A stretch of 64,000 nucleotides of DNA. It comes from JAFMPW01 sp041743085 (lineage in GTDB: Bacteria; Bacteroidota; Bacteroidia; Flavobacteriales; Flavobacteriaceae). The position numbers were made by a program, and so were the translations under genes. The stretch's first letter is position 1. Each line of letters begins with the position of its first letter. Where the stretch lies: positions 62,001 through 126,000 of the forward strand of contig JBGTNL010000093.1 of NCBI GenBank assembly GCA_041743085.1. Reading direction: 5' to 3'. A model generated the notes under the pieces. The model worked only from the letters and a program-made list of their open reading frames with translations. It had not been told where the DNA came from and searched no databases. Of this stretch, positions 34,910-43,679 are shown in pieces.

Positions 34910-35350
34910 ATGAAAAAAATTCTTTTTATCGCTTTCCTTGGATTGGTAGTCACAATGGAAGCCAATGCCCAACAATTTAAGGTAATTACCAGTGTGGAAT
35001 CCATTGTTCCAAGCGGATTGGGAAGATCCAGGATCATCAACGCCCAAGAGGATAAGGATTACAAAGAGTACACGAGTTTACAGACAGATGAGGACAACTC
35101 AAGAAACAAATCGGATCGAGGTGATATTCGGGTGAAAAACTTTGAGGAAACCAAGTTATTGAACTTCTTCAACATCGGTGGCATACGCTTTCAGAATATC
35201 GCCGCCAATGACGCCCTGCTCACCTCCATGATCAATTCCATGGTGGCCGATGGATGGGAACTGGCTTTTGTGACCAGTGCGGTTGAAAGTGATGGCGGCA
35301 AAGAAGACGGCCAGGGTATTTTTATTACCCGGTTTATTTTTAAGAAGTAA
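34910..35350 (+). CDS. Secreted protein of unknown function
   Basis: The ATG at 34910 gives MKKILFIAFLGLVVTMEANAQ, a clear signal peptide, and a 146-residue product. Upstream in-frame codons to 34799 overlap rsgA and are probably not translated. The mature protein begins QFKVITSVESIVPSGLGRSR and ends in a compact region with MVADGWELAFVTSAVESDGG. I do not recognise a named domain; similar small secreted proteins occur in flavobacteria. No lipobox or membrane segment is visible. Confidence 0.75.
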   Translation: MKKILFIAFLGLVVTMEANAQQFKVITSVESIVPSGLGRSRIINAQEDKDYKEYTSLQTDEDNSRNKSDRGDIRVKNFEETKLLNFFNIGGIRFQNIAANDALLTSMINSMVADGWELAFVTSAVESDGGKEDGQGIFITRFIFKK

Positions 35351-35437
35351 CTATCGCGGGAAAATTAACTTAAGGACAAATAGAGGCAGCATTTGAAAAA
35401 AACTTTCGGGCCGCCTCTTCCTGAGTTGATCCGTTTT

Positions 35438-36115
35438 CTAATAATCTTTTATAACTATACGCCCCCCCGCGAGGGTATTCTTATTCACTTCTTTTGGGTT
35501 GCCGTATACGTACACATCACCTCCGGCCCGTACATTGATATCTACTTTATCGGAAGCATGCAATTCTGCCTCGCCACCGGCCGATATTTTAATACTCGCC
35601 ACTTCGGTTTTAAGACCCCTCCCCTCAAATATACCACCGGTGTTCAAAACGATCACCTGGTTAGTTGCGATTCCGGAAGCTTCCACTATTCCGCCGGTTA
35701 CCGCCCGGATATCTGCGTTTTCCACCTTCATTCCTATCCGGATCTGTGCCCCTTCCTGGGAGCGTAATTCAATCCTGTCCTGTACAACTTCCTCGTTACA
35801 GACAATTTTAGCGCCTTCATTCCCGTCAATGATATCGAGATCCGTATAATAGACTTCTATCAGAGTATCTTCCCCCTGGAATTTCTTTTCCAATTGCATC
35901 CGTAACTTTAATGTTCCGTCTTTGTTGACAAACTTTATATCATATACGTTATCCCCTTTGATCAAAATCCTGTTTTGGTCAGATTTTATAAGGTTTACTT
36001 CAATAAGATCGAAGACTTTTATTTCGTTGAATTCCCCAACTTCTTTATCAATAATTCGCTGTGCGAAGGCATTCACGCCGAAGAATACCATACAGAGGGT
36101 AAGTACTTTTTTCAT
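35438..36115 (-). CDS. Head-GIN/DUF2807 domain secreted protein
   Basis: A 225-residue exported protein (signal peptide MKKVLTLCMVFFGVNAFAQ) with the DUF2807 beta-helix pattern: FNEIKVFDLIEVNLIKSDQN at the start and repeated GG-containing strands such as TGGIVEASG, TGGIFEGRG, AGGEAELHA and AGGDVYVYG toward the C-terminus. The regular spacing suggests successive turns of one helix. It differs from the 11.7-kb paralogue in lacking a lipobox. Function is unknown; likely cell-envelope. Confidence 0.82.
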   Translation of the reverse strand: MKKVLTLCMVFFGVNAFAQRIIDKEVGEFNEIKVFDLIEVNLIKSDQNRILIKGDNVYDIKFVNKDGTLKLRMQLEKKFQGEDTLIEVYYTDLDIIDGNEGAKIVCNEEVVQDRIELRSQEGAQIRIGMKVENADIRAVTGGIVEASGIATNQVIVLNTGGIFEGRGLKTEVASIKISAGGEAELHASDKVDINVRAGGDVYVYGNPKEVNKNTLAGGRIVIKDY

Positions 36116-36290
36116 TATCAGTTGTTTTAATGTTCCATTAAAAGATGCATCCGGAATTGATTTGTTACAGTTTTGAGTAGATAAAAGCTATTGGGAATTA
36201 AAATCCGGTACGAGGGCGCGGCATAGCGAAATCAAAAATTTGATATTTTTTCACTGGAAAACCTACCGCTGATTGACAATATCATTAAGA

Positions 36291-36536
36291 TTATCCGGTG
36301 TTCAAAGCCCGTTCCATCTCCTGCGTAAACTCCTCCCGGAAAAAAACCCTCTTGCAATGAAAGCATTCTACAAAGCGGGATGCCGTAATTCTGAAGAGTG
36401 GAAGCCAAAACAAGTGAACGTAATTCGGGATAACAGTTGCTGTTAACGTATTAATTTGCATGCAATGGGGACAGGCCACCCCCTCCAATTTTTTTAATTC
36501 GGTTTTTCCGGGCCTTGTTCCAAAAAACAGTATCAT
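36291..36536 (-). CDS. Small zinc-ribbon protein
   Basis: An 81-residue protein with two CxxC pairs, CPHC near residue 22 and CFHC near 58, forming a zinc ribbon, separated by a hydrophobic stretch (VHLFWLPLFRI) that may associate with membrane. It matches the short zinc-ribbon family common in Bacteroidota; no function is assigned. It is divergent from dnaG. Confidence 0.75.
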   Translation of the reverse strand: MILFFGTRPGKTELKKLEGVACPHCMQINTLTATVIPNYVHLFWLPLFRITASRFVECFHCKRVFFREEFTQEMERALNTG

Positions 36537-36650
36537 GCAGCTTTCTAAATTGGATCAACTTCCCTAAATTAAGCAAACTTTCAAAAACGAAAGACATTAG
36601 CCGGAAACTAGACTTTTTGTTACTTTTACCAATTGCAGAATAATTACGCC

Positions 36651-38648
36651 GTGATTTCAAAATACACTATAGACCAGGTATACGAAACCGCCCGCTTGGA
36701 GGAGGTTATAGGGGATTTTGTGCAATTGAAAAAATCGGGTTCTAATTTTAAGGGACTTAGTCCGTTTACAGATGAGCGCACTCCCAGTTTTATGGTTTCC
36801 CCCGTAAAACAGATATGGAAAGATTTTAGCAGCGGAAAAGGCGGCAACGTGGTTGCTTTCCTGATGGAACATGAACATTTTACCTATCCCGAGGCCATAA
36901 AATACCTGGCAAGGAAGTACAATATAGAAATTGAGGAAACGGAACGGACAGATGAGGAAAAAGAACAAGCCAACGAAAGGGAAAGCATGTTCCTGGTTTC
37001 AGAATTTGCACAAAAGTATTTTGAGAAGACACTTTGGGAAACTGAGTTGGGAAAGGCCATTGGACTCAGTTATTTTAAGGAACGCGGTTTTACGGACGAT
37101 ATTATAAGAAAGTTCGGTTTAGGTTATAACCCGGACCAGTGGGATGCTTTTACCAATGAAGCACTGGATAAAGGCTATCAACTGGAATTTCTTCAAAAAA
37201 CCGGCCTTACCATTGTTAAGGAAGGTGGAAACGATACGGGAAACCTTAAAAAGTTCGACAGGTTTAAGGGCCGGGTGCTATTCCCTATTCATTCCATGAG
37301 CGGCAGAGTTCTTGGATTCGGCGGACGTATTCTTACAAACGATAAAAAGGCGGCAAAATACCTGAATTCCCCTGAAAGTGAAGTTTATCATAAAAGTAAG
37401 GTGCTCTACGGCATATATTTTGCGAAACACGCTATTGCAAAGGAAGATAACTGCTACCTTGTGGAGGGCTATACCGATGTGATACAATTGTATCAGGCAG
37501 GGATCCACAATGTGGTGGCGTCCAGCGGAACAGCCCTGACACCGGAGCAGATACGGCTTGTGAACCGGCTTACAAAAAATATCACTGTGCTGTTCGACGG
37601 GGATGCCGCCGGCTTACGAGCTTCCCTTCGCGGCATAGATCTGATCCTGGAGCAAGGTATGAATGTAAAGATCTGTACCTTTCCGGAAGGAGAGGACCCA
37701 GATAGTTTTGCGAAAAACAACGAGTACGAAGAACTAACGCAATACCTGCAGGAATATTCAAAAGACTTTATTCGGTTTAAAGCCTCCTTATTAATCGAGG
37801 AATCGGCCAGTGACCCGATAAAAAGGGCTGATACTATCAGGGATATTGTGCGCAGTATCTCCCGGATACCCGATAGAATAAAAAGGGAGGTCTACATTCA
37901 GGAATGCGCCCAGATAATGAATATTTCTGAAGAAGTCTTATTTAACACCCTGGCCCAGATAGGAAAAAAAGAACTGGCGGATGCCTCTAAAAAGGCCTAT
38001 CAGGAGCAGAAGGCCTTCGAGGTGGTACGAAATGAACAAGTACAGGAAAGGGTAGATATTGATCGCGTACACGAGAAAGAAATATTAAAAATACTCCTCC
38101 AATTTGGAATGAAGGAGGAAGATTTTGTGGAGTTATATTATGAAAATAACGAAGAAGGTGACCTTATTCTTATTAAGGATGAGGTTCGACGTAAGGTGGC
38201 GGAAAAAATTTATCTGGAATTACAGGATGATGAAATTGAATTTGCCGATGAGAATTTCAAACAGATCTACAATTCGCTTATAGGAAAGCAGATTAATGAA
38301 GAAACATTTAGTTTTAGTGAATGGTTAAGTACGTTACCTAAGGAAATATCAGAGATTGTAGTGGATCTTGATATGAGTGAAAATAAGTATGATCTTCATA
38401 ACTGGGAACGGAAAGATATCTATGTTAAATTAAAGGAATTTCAGATTGCCCAAAGGGTTTCCCAAACAATCACTTCTATTAGATTAAAATTGATCGATAG
38501 CCTTATAAGCAATATTGCCACGGACGTTCAAAATAGTAATGACAACGGGATTGCCTCAGAAGAACAGAAAATTGATTATCAGAACTATACCGATTTAAAA
38601 AAGATTTTGTCGCAGAGAAATGATCTGGTGGTGAAACAATTTCACTAA
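36651..38648 (+). CDS. dnaG: DNA primase
   Basis: A 665-residue primase that makes RNA primers for replication. I prefer the GTG at 36651 (reading ISKYTIDQVYETARLEEVIGDFV) over a TTG six codons upstream because the family begins there. The Toprim catalytic core has VEGYTDVIQLYQ and FDGDAAGLRAS (near 280-325). At the N-terminal zinc-binding site the expected CPFH and later cysteines are missing: the sequence is GLSPFTDERTPSF, then KDFSSGKGGN. The C-terminal 200 residues would bind DnaB helicase. The gene is divergent from the zinc-ribbon gene and convergent with the LuxR-type regulator. Confidence 0.93.
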   Translation: MISKYTIDQVYETARLEEVIGDFVQLKKSGSNFKGLSPFTDERTPSFMVSPVKQIWKDFSSGKGGNVVAFLMEHEHFTYPEAIKYLARKYNIEIEETERTDEEKEQANERESMFLVSEFAQKYFEKTLWETELGKAIGLSYFKERGFTDDIIRKFGLGYNPDQWDAFTNEALDKGYQLEFLQKTGLTIVKEGGNDTGNLKKFDRFKGRVLFPIHSMSGRVLGFGGRILTNDKKAAKYLNSPESEVYHKSKVLYGIYFAKHAIAKEDNCYLVEGYTDVIQLYQAGIHNVVASSGTALTPEQIRLVNRLTKNITVLFDGDAAGLRASLRGIDLILEQGMNVKICTFPEGEDPDSFAKNNEYEELTQYLQEYSKDFIRFKASLLIEESASDPIKRADTIRDIVRSISRIPDRIKREVYIQECAQIMNISEEVLFNTLAQIGKKELADASKKAYQEQKAFEVVRNEQVQERVDIDRVHEKEILKILLQFGMKEEDFVELYYENNEEGDLILIKDEVRRKVAEKIYLELQDDEIEFADENFKQIYNSLIGKQINEETFSFSEWLSTLPKEISEIVVDLDMSENKYDLHNWERKDIYVKLKEFQIAQRVSQTITSIRLKLIDSLISNIATDVQNSNDNGIASEEQKIDYQNYTDLKKILSQRNDLVVKQFH

Positions 38649-38718
38649 AGGGCACCCTAATAACTCTGTTTGCAACCAAAGTGGGTTTTTTAGAGATGCC
38701 CTAAAGGCTATTGGCAAT

Positions 38719-38748
38719 AAAAAAACCCTGACGGCAGGTCAGAGTTCT
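38719..38748 (-). terminator. Intrinsic terminator of the response regulator gene
   Basis: On the minus strand CTGAC (complement of 38738-38742) pairs with GTCAG, followed by GG and a seven-T run. It lies 22 bases past the regulator stop, and on the plus strand may also help end dnaG. Confidence 0.75.
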
Positions 38749-38769
38749 TGTACAAGTTTCTTAATAACC

Positions 38770-39399
38770 TTAATACAATTCTAAAGCCTTGGCCTGCTGC
38801 AGTAGGTCTACAAGGTTATCTACATTTAATTTTTTCATCAGGCGTGCTTTGTAGGTGCTGACCGTTTTCTCGTTAAGGTTGAGCCCAAGAGCAACATCTT
38901 TATTGCGTTTGCCACTGGCCAGTAATTTAAGCACCTCCACTTCCCTGGTGGAAAGCTTTCTGAAAAATCTTCTTGGTTTCTGTGTCCCTTCATCAAAAGC
39001 AAGACGCTGTGCCAATTCATTGGTAATAAACATATTTCCTTCTGCCACTTTTCTCACTGCGGAAATAATATAGTCTATATCCGCCGTTTTCGATAAATAA
39101 CCAAAGGCACCAGCCCTTATAGTGCTCAATGCATAGACATCCTCAGATTGACCACTATAAATTAATACTTTAATATCCGGGTACTCCTTTTTAATTTTTC
39201 TTAATGTGGCAATCCCGTTGATTTCGGGAATATCCATTTCCAACATCACTACATCAGGAGTTTCCCTTTCTAATTTTCTGAATAGTTCCGAGGTGGTGCC
39301 AACATCTGCAATAACTTCAAAATCTGAAGCTGCACTTAATACATGCCTTATGCCCATTCTAATTATAGGGTGGTTGTCTGCAATTAATACTTTGATCAT
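38770..39399 (-). CDS. LuxR/NarL-type response regulator with atypical receiver
   Basis: A 209-residue protein: receiver domain (1-120) and LuxR-type helix-turn-helix (about 145-205, LSTREVEVLKLLASGKRNKDVALGLNLNEKTVSTY). In the receiver, the position of the phosphorylated aspartate is Glu54 (MLEMDIPEING), and the acidic pair at the start is Asp8-Asn9 (ADNHP) rather than Asp-Asp. The later switch Lys (SKT) is kept. It may be active without phosphorylation. No kinase gene is adjacent. I recall similar sequence in flavobacterial orthologues beside nadE, so the change is probably old rather than a defect. Confidence 0.88.
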   Translation of the reverse strand: MIKVLIADNHPIIRMGIRHVLSAASDFEVIADVGTTSELFRKLERETPDVVMLEMDIPEINGIATLRKIKKEYPDIKVLIYSGQSEDVYALSTIRAGAFGYLSKTADIDYIISAVRKVAEGNMFITNELAQRLAFDEGTQKPRRFFRKLSTREVEVLKLLASGKRNKDVALGLNLNEKTVSTYKARLMKKLNVDNLVDLLQQAKALELY

Positions 39400-39563
39400 T
39401 TTGGTTTGTTTTCTAGAAATTTAACGGCGCCCGTCTAAAAATACTGACATGCAATGTAAGGTTAAAATATCTAATTTCTTAAACAAAAATGTACTTTTTT
39501 TCTCAATTAACAAGAATTTTTTTGATTTTATTCGACTTAATTACCTGATTATTAGTTGAGAGG

Positions 39564-40352
39564 TTATTTTAACTCCTTAGGTATCTCACAAACCGGAATG
39601 GGAATCATCTTATGCCTGTTCGACGAATGGAAGGAATTATAGATGAGAAGGACTTCTTTCTTCCTGCCCGAAAAATCATTAACGGATTTTCCCTGTTCCA
39701 TCATTGCCATGGCCCATTCCAGCTCCGGATAAGACGCACCTATCTGATCTTCATCCGTCCTGTTGTCGCCCCAAAGCCCATCAGTGGGGGCAGCCTCTAT
39801 GATTTCTTTATTTATGCCCAGAAATTCGGCTATTTCGTATACCTCGGTCTTTAACAGGTCCGCAATAGGACTCAGATCCACGCCCCCGTCACCGTATTTT
39901 GTGTAAAAGCCAACCCCGAAGTCTTCAACCTTATTTCCCGTACCTGCCACAAGATATTTTTTTAAGGCCGCAAAATAATACAAAGTTGTCATTCTAAGTC
40001 TTGCCCGGGTATTCGCCAGAGACATAAACAGTTCTTCCTCGGTATCGGCGTCAGGGAGAACTCCTACCAGACTATCAAATACCTTGGTAAGATCCACCCA
40101 CTCCCTTGTTACATTTCCAAAATTATCCTGCAACCATAAAATATGCCTGGAAGCCCTGCTCACCTGTGCTTCTCCCTGGTGAATAGGCATTTCAAGACAC
40201 AATAATTCTAATCCGCTCCGGGCACATAGGGTTGAGGTAACCGCAGAATCAATACCTCCCGAGACCCCAATGACAAAACCCTTCATTTTTGCACTCGTGG
40301 CATATTCCTGTAGCCACTTAACAATACGGGTTACTACTTTTTCTGTTTTCAT
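39564..40352 (-). CDS. nadE: NH3-dependent NAD+ synthetase
   Basis: A 262-residue synthetase that amidates deamido-NAD to NAD. The ATP-pyrophosphatase P-loop SGGIDSAVTS begins at residue 31; AGTGNKVEDFGVGFYTKYGDGG binds deamido-NAD, and TDGLWGDNRTDEDQIG follows. There is no glutaminase domain, so ammonia is used directly. It is divergent from gldB; nadE-gldB-gldC proximity is common in flavobacteria. Confidence 0.93.
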   Translation of the reverse strand: MKTEKVVTRIVKWLQEYATSAKMKGFVIGVSGGIDSAVTSTLCARSGLELLCLEMPIHQGEAQVSRASRHILWLQDNFGNVTREWVDLTKVFDSLVGVLPDADTEEELFMSLANTRARLRMTTLYYFAALKKYLVAGTGNKVEDFGVGFYTKYGDGGVDLSPIADLLKTEVYEIAEFLGINKEIIEAAPTDGLWGDNRTDEDQIGASYPELEWAMAMMEQGKSVNDFSGRKKEVLLIYNSFHSSNRHKMIPIPVCEIPKELK

Positions 40353-40461
40353 TTGGAACCTTTATACGTGTGAAACTACTAACTTTGCGAGTAAAAGTAA
40401 AGCCTGGAAGGTTAATAATAAATTCATTAGTGTCCGGTTAAAGACGCTAGACCGCTTCGCT

Positions 40462-40482
40462 ATTAGACATAAGACAATAGAC
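40462..40482. repeat. Three imperfect 7-bp units in the nadE-gldB spacer
   Basis: ATTAGAC, ATAAGAC and AATAGAC follow one another. The spacer 40353-40687 is otherwise A/T-rich, with the divergent promoters presumably inside; no other feature is clear. Confidence 0.6.
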
Positions 40483-40687
40483 TAAATTTCAACTAATTGA
40501 TAATCATTTGATTATAAATTAATAAGTCTTTCAGAGGAGTGAATATTCCGGCATTTTAAAATTTTCCTAAATCAAGGGGGCCGGCTTTTAAAAAACGTTA
40601 AAGCCCCTGTATTTGCCGGTTAATTCAGCATATAAGCTATTTTTTACCGGACAACAATATAATAAAATAGGACATAATTTACTTCAT

Positions 40688-41650
40688 ATGCATAGGTCAG
40701 GATTTATTTTTTTGTTGATTTCGCTGCTCTTTATAAATTGTGGGGATGAGGACAAGGTGGCCGAGGAAATTGCCAAAATGAATGTCGACCTGAAGATATT
40801 ACGTTTTGATCAGGAATTTGCCAAGGCCCGGCCATCGGATATTCCCGTACTGAAAAAAGCGTATCCTTATCTCTTTCCAGCCCGGTACACAGATAGTGTC
40901 TGGGAGGCAAAATTGAGGGATACCCTTCAGATTGAGTTACGGAATGAAGTAGAACGAATATATCCCGATCTTGAGGAGCTCTCCACCGATTTGGAGTTGC
41001 TTTTTAAACATATTGAGTATTACTTTCCCAAATATGGGATCCCAACAGTCATTACAATGACTAATGATGTGGACTATAGAAATAGGGTCATACTGGCCGA
41101 TACCCTTTTACTCATCGGACTCGATAATTATTTGGGGGAGGAACACAGATTTTACGAGGGAATAGAAAGATATATCGCGGCAGGATTGAATGAGAAATAC
41201 ATGGTAAGCGATATAGCTGGCGCTTTTGGTCATAAAGTGATACGATATCCCACTGACCGGTCTTTTTTAGCCCGAATGATTTACTATGGGAAAGGCTTGT
41301 ATCTAAAAGACAAACTAATTCCTTTTCTGAAGGAGGCCGTGCGTATAGGGTATTCTGAAGAGGAGCTCGACTGGGCCAGGGAAAATGAAGAACGGATATG
41401 GCGCTATTTTATTGAGCGGGAATTACTCTATAGCACGGATGGCGGGCTTGAAGCCCGATTTTTGGCCCCTGCCCCTTTCTCAAAATTCAGATTGGAATTG
41501 GACAATGAATCCCCGGGCAGGTTGGGAAGGTATGTTGGGTGGCAGATCGTTAAGGCCTTTATGGATAAAAATGATGTTACCCTACCACAACTGCTCAATT
41601 TACCTGCTGAGGAAATTTTTAAAAAAAGCAACTATAAACCAAAAAAATAA
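40688..41650 (+). CDS. gldB: Gliding-motility lipoprotein GldB
   Basis: I start at 40688 because MHRSGFIFLLISLLFINC is a lipoprotein signal with Cys18; the frame extends 75 bases upstream without a better start. The 320-residue mature protein matches GldB, an essential lipoprotein for gliding (and type 9 secretion function) in Flavobacterium johnsoniae. Conserved regions include FAKARPSDIPVLKKAYPYLFP near the N-terminus and GRYVGWQIVKAFMDKN near the C-terminus. It is followed 3 bases later by gldC. Confidence 0.88.
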   Translation: MHRSGFIFLLISLLFINCGDEDKVAEEIAKMNVDLKILRFDQEFAKARPSDIPVLKKAYPYLFPARYTDSVWEAKLRDTLQIELRNEVERIYPDLEELSTDLELLFKHIEYYFPKYGIPTVITMTNDVDYRNRVILADTLLLIGLDNYLGEEHRFYEGIERYIAAGLNEKYMVSDIAGAFGHKVIRYPTDRSFLARMIYYGKGLYLKDKLIPFLKEAVRIGYSEEELDWARENEERIWRYFIERELLYSTDGGLEARFLAPAPFSKFRLELDNESPGRLGRYVGWQIVKAFMDKNDVTLPQLLNLPAEEIFKKSNYKPKK

Positions 41651-41653
41651 CCC

Positions 41654-41989
41654 ATGGCAAAACCGTACACCTCTGAGATTACCTTAAAGGTAGCCCTGGA
41701 TGAGAACAGGGTACCGGTAGAACTTACCTGGTCTGCCCAGGATGGCGGTATAGACAACGAAGAGGCCAAAGCCATGCTTTTGTCCGTTTGGGACAGCAGA
41801 AATAGAGAGTCACTTAAAATTGACCTCTGGACCAAAGACATGCCGGTAGATGAGATGAAGATCTTCTTTCACCAGACCCTTGTATCGCTCTCGGATACTT
41901 TTATGAAAGCCACTCAGGACGAAAAAATGACCGCTACTATGAAGGATTTCTGTAATTATTTCGCGGAAAAGATGGAGTTGAAGAAGTGA
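41654..41989 (+). CDS. gldC: Gliding-motility protein GldC
   Basis: A 111-residue soluble protein that matches GldC: YTSEITLKVALDENRVPVELTWSAQDGG at the start and FCNYFAEKMELKK at the end. In F. johnsoniae gldC is co-transcribed with gldB and improves but is not essential for gliding. Here it lies 3 bases after gldB. It is the last gene before the accessory segment that separates it from engB. Confidence 0.9.
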   Translation: MAKPYTSEITLKVALDENRVPVELTWSAQDGGIDNEEAKAMLLSVWDSRNRESLKIDLWTKDMPVDEMKIFFHQTLVSLSDTFMKATQDEKMTATMKDFCNYFAEKMELKK

Positions 41990-42023
41990 TGACAGGAATT
42001 CAGTATCCTGACGGCAGTTGCTG

Positions 42024-42356
42024 TTAAAAACCTAATTTTACATCCTGGGTCAGGGAGTTTATATAGTTTTTTTCGTCCAGTTTATAGACAATCAGGGGCC
42101 GGCTTTTGTTTTTTTTTGAGGTTCCCAGTTTGACAAGGATGTTTGACTTTAAAATTAGTTGCCTAAAATTACCCCTCTCAACTTCCCGTTCTAAAATGGC
42201 TTCGTAGCGTTTTTGCAGTTCCGGGATAGTAGTGGTTAATGGCTGAACTGGAGGGTAAGTGTCTGCTCTTCAATTCAATACGAAGTGTTTTTATAATTTC
42301 CGATACCAGTAGAGACTGATTTTGGGTGCACATAAGCAATTGGTCCAAGACCACAT
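42024..42356 (-). pseudogene. Remnant of an NrtR-like NUDIX-type regulator
   Basis: On the minus strand, the last 70 or so codons read TIPELQKRYEAILEREVERG, then NFRQLILKSNILVKLG and KKNKSRPLIVYKLDEKNY before a stop at 42026-42024. This resembles the winged-helix C-terminus of NrtR-like NUDIX proteins in Bacteroidota. Upstream, the match is in another frame (QLLMCTQNQSLLVSEI..., TLRIELKSRHL), with a TGA in the first frame near 42271-42273, and no NUDIX box is found. I read it as a truncated, frameshifted relic. The assignment rests on remembered family pattern. Confidence 0.5.
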
Positions 42357-42718
42357 CTTAACAAGCTCACAGCCAGTCAAGGCTAGCCTTAAAGGGGAGA
42401 TCCTTTAAGAAGTAAACAGGTCCAATTCAGAGAAACTTACGGAATGAAAAATGGGGGTTTTCCCCTTTTTTCCCTATGTCGTATGGAATTACGATTTTTA
42501 TCCGTATTTTACTACTTATATAGTGCTAGAGTTGGCTTTTAAGAAAACGTATAGTCAACCCAAAAATAGGGTAAGTTCTCTTAGCTAAAAACAACGGCAG
42601 CTCTTTTTCTGAAGCCTTATGGGAAGACAACTAACTTCCGCAATGGAGTTTATGCAATGAACAGATGATCTAAGGAATAAAACTAAAAAACAATAGCCGC
42701 TAATAAAAAACCAGGGAT
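42357..42718. other. A/T-rich gap with no recognised feature
   Basis: I see no reading frame, tRNA or clear terminator here. It holds the presumed control region of the orphan gene at 42719. Confidence 0.5.
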
Positions 42719-43249
42719 ATGAAAAAAGTTAAAGCAATGTTGAAATCATATGGTAAAAAAGATAATTTCAAAGGCGATTGTCTGACCAAGTGCTGGGTAT
42801 CCCATATGGTGGATTTTCACTTTGGCCATGAATCCGTATACGATAAATTTCCGGTGCCCATAGGCGCAACCAACTTAAGTGGCTATCGATTTATTTTGCC
42901 TGTAACTCCTTCTAGCCCTGGAGGATTGACCGGATGGCTGACGTTAGAATATGATTCTGATGTTAAAAATAATGATTTTGAATCATCCATAAATGATCAT
43001 GGACTTCACAGTCATAGAATAATATATAAGGATCTTGATTTGGCAGGTGTTACAGAATCTCATTTGATCGATGAGTTATTTTCTTTTGACCTTGAGTTTA
43101 AATACATAAATGTACATTACCTAAATGTTGTTTATTTAGTAGAGGGAAAAGAGCAAGGTGATGTTGATGTACATCCCATAGTTAGTTTTGAATTTAATTG
43201 CTCAAAATTGTGTAAAGCGGGTAAGAAGGTGTTCAATTTCCATTTTTAA
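42719..43249 (+). CDS. Hypothetical protein
   Basis: I do not recognise this 176-residue protein. It has no signal peptide or membrane segment. It is rich in Asp, Lys, Asn and His, with four cysteines (positions about 21, 25, 169 and 173) whose two pairs near either end could bind metal. The middle has GGLTGWLTLEYDSD and FELKY-like hydrophobic strands (FSFDLEFKYINVHYLNVVYLVEG), suggesting a beta-rich fold. Codon use is more A/T-rich than its neighbours, which fits recent arrival. It stands alone in the accessory segment between gene remnants. Confidence 0.55.
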   Translation: MKKVKAMLKSYGKKDNFKGDCLTKCWVSHMVDFHFGHESVYDKFPVPIGATNLSGYRFILPVTPSSPGGLTGWLTLEYDSDVKNNDFESSINDHGLHSHRIIYKDLDLAGVTESHLIDELFSFDLEFKYINVHYLNVVYLVEGKEQGDVDVHPIVSFEFNCSKLCKAGKKVFNFHF

Positions 43250-43342
43250 TAGATTGATGGAGAACCCTTTAGAGCTATTTGCCATCAGACAAATCCCTTG
43301 AGTGCCGACGTTCTAAGGCCACACAAATCCTGCTACCGTAAA

Positions 43343-43460
43343 GTCGGCCCAGTGGGATACCATTTATGATGCACATGACATCGAATACTTCTTGCACCCT
43401 TTCGCACAAAGGCGTGGAATTGGCATTGTGAATTGGAAAAATCGGTTCCCATAAAATTTT
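43343..43460 (+). pseudogene. Possible N-terminal scrap of a class III aminotransferase
   Basis: One frame reads SAQWDTIYDAHDIEYFLHPF then AQRRGIGIV and soon a stop. The HFLHPF-type start recalls class III aminotransferases, but only about 25 residues are suggestive. The rest of the 430-base gap 43250-43679 is A/T-rich with nothing I recognise. Confidence 0.25.
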
Positions 43461-43679
43461 CCATGGTATTATTTATCTAAAAATCGGCTTGACATTTAAC
43501 AAATATTGCTTTTTTTTCGCAACTTTCACAGAAGTGTAAAAAATGGAATTTTAGGATACCTTGTAGGGAAAAAATACTCGCAAACCTTCATACACCAATC
43601 TTTTAGTCATCTCATAATCCTATGATCGGTGTAAGGTTTGAAGCATAAATGGTACTTAATGCAAAAATAAATAGGATAT

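Noticed and set aside
35351..35437. Terminator between the secreted protein and DUF2807 gene
   Set aside because: AGAGGC/GCCTCT can pair but the loop is long, the stem has mismatches and no T run follows on either strand.
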